Assembly: GCF_030812415.1 (NCBI RefSeq)
Contig: NZ_JAUSST010000002.1
Span: 248,001-312,000, forward strand
DNA: 64,000 nucleotides
From: Paenibacillus harenae
Lineage (GTDB): Bacteria > Bacillota > Bacilli > Paenibacillales > Paenibacillaceae
Reading direction: 5' to 3'
Position 1 is the stretch's first letter. Every line of letters starts with the position of its first letter. The position numbers were made by a program, and so were the translations under genes. The notes under the pieces are model-generated. The model was not told the DNA's origin. It did no database searches and saw only the letters and a list, made by a program, of their open reading frames with translations. Positions 63,825 through 64,000 of this stretch are shown here, in pieces.

Positions 63825-64000
63825 TAGCTTGTTATATACGTATAAGCGGCATTTCGGGGCCACATTCGTGACAATGAGAGAAATGAATTCGACGAAATGA
63901 AGTTACTTCACCTGAGCAGACGTGTTTCACCGCGCCGCACGCGCGCAAACGTACGCAGAAAGGTCATTTGCACCTGCGAAATCGGGGTAACTGTACCCCG

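Noticed and set aside
1-64000. tRNA, rRNA or replication origin
   Set aside because: No cloverleaf, rRNA core or DnaA-box cluster was recognised by eye on either strand; a covariance-model scan would be decisive.

Overview
The window looks like chromosome of a xylan-degrading Gram-positive of the Paenibacillus/Cohnella type. The reasons are strong AGGAGG-type ribosome binding sites, many TTG starts, lipoprotein signals, several CcpA-type cre-like palindromes, and a dense set of GH10 and GH43 enzymes with sugar ABC transporters that lack their own ATPase. I ran no database search; names rest on motifs and recognisable family sequence.

Layout. 196-5778: four-gene MacB/FtsX-type ABC operon whose last ATPase carries an AbrB-like tail. 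5857-8571: secreted multidomain GH10 xylanase. 8965-9726: AraC-type response regulator with a degenerate receiver. 10108-22866: nine-gene uptake operon (binding lipoprotein, CBM-bearing binding protein, permease pair, NHL propeller, Yip1-like membrane protein, DUF5696-like lipoprotein, second permease pair). 23029-24447: palindromic repeat and an IS4-family element with an 8-bp target duplication. 24540-29765: membrane-anchored GH10, a methyltransferase and two cytoplasmic GH43 enzymes. 29840-43160: A/T-rich accessory island. 43261-49163: third GH43 and a very large secreted GH10. 49253-51198: decayed genes. 51958-55129: sigma factor with pentapeptide-like repeats, MerR-GGDEF regulator, cytoplasmic GH10. 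56078-63756: SGNH hydrolase, AraC regulators, proline dehydrogenase, and a membrane AraC sensor with a binding lipoprotein.

The xylan genes fit together as follows: extracellular and anchored GH10 enzymes cut xylan, binding proteins and permeases import xylo-oligosaccharides, and cytoplasmic GH10/GH43 enzymes finish them. Cre-like sites near several of these genes suggest carbon catabolite control.

The most unusual region is 34588-36950. Small, same-strand, A/T-rich genes (VOC protein, 50-aa membrane peptide, GNAT, FosB-like fosfomycin thiol transferase, and a fifth gene cut by an IS66 element) are separated by structured elements; three are 184-196 bp and one is a truncated copy. Each ends in AACGTT...GAAA or a decayed version of it, and each gene starts 37-45 nt after the junction. 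This is the architecture of integron gene cassettes with attC-like sites, in a Gram-positive chromosome and with no integrase in view.
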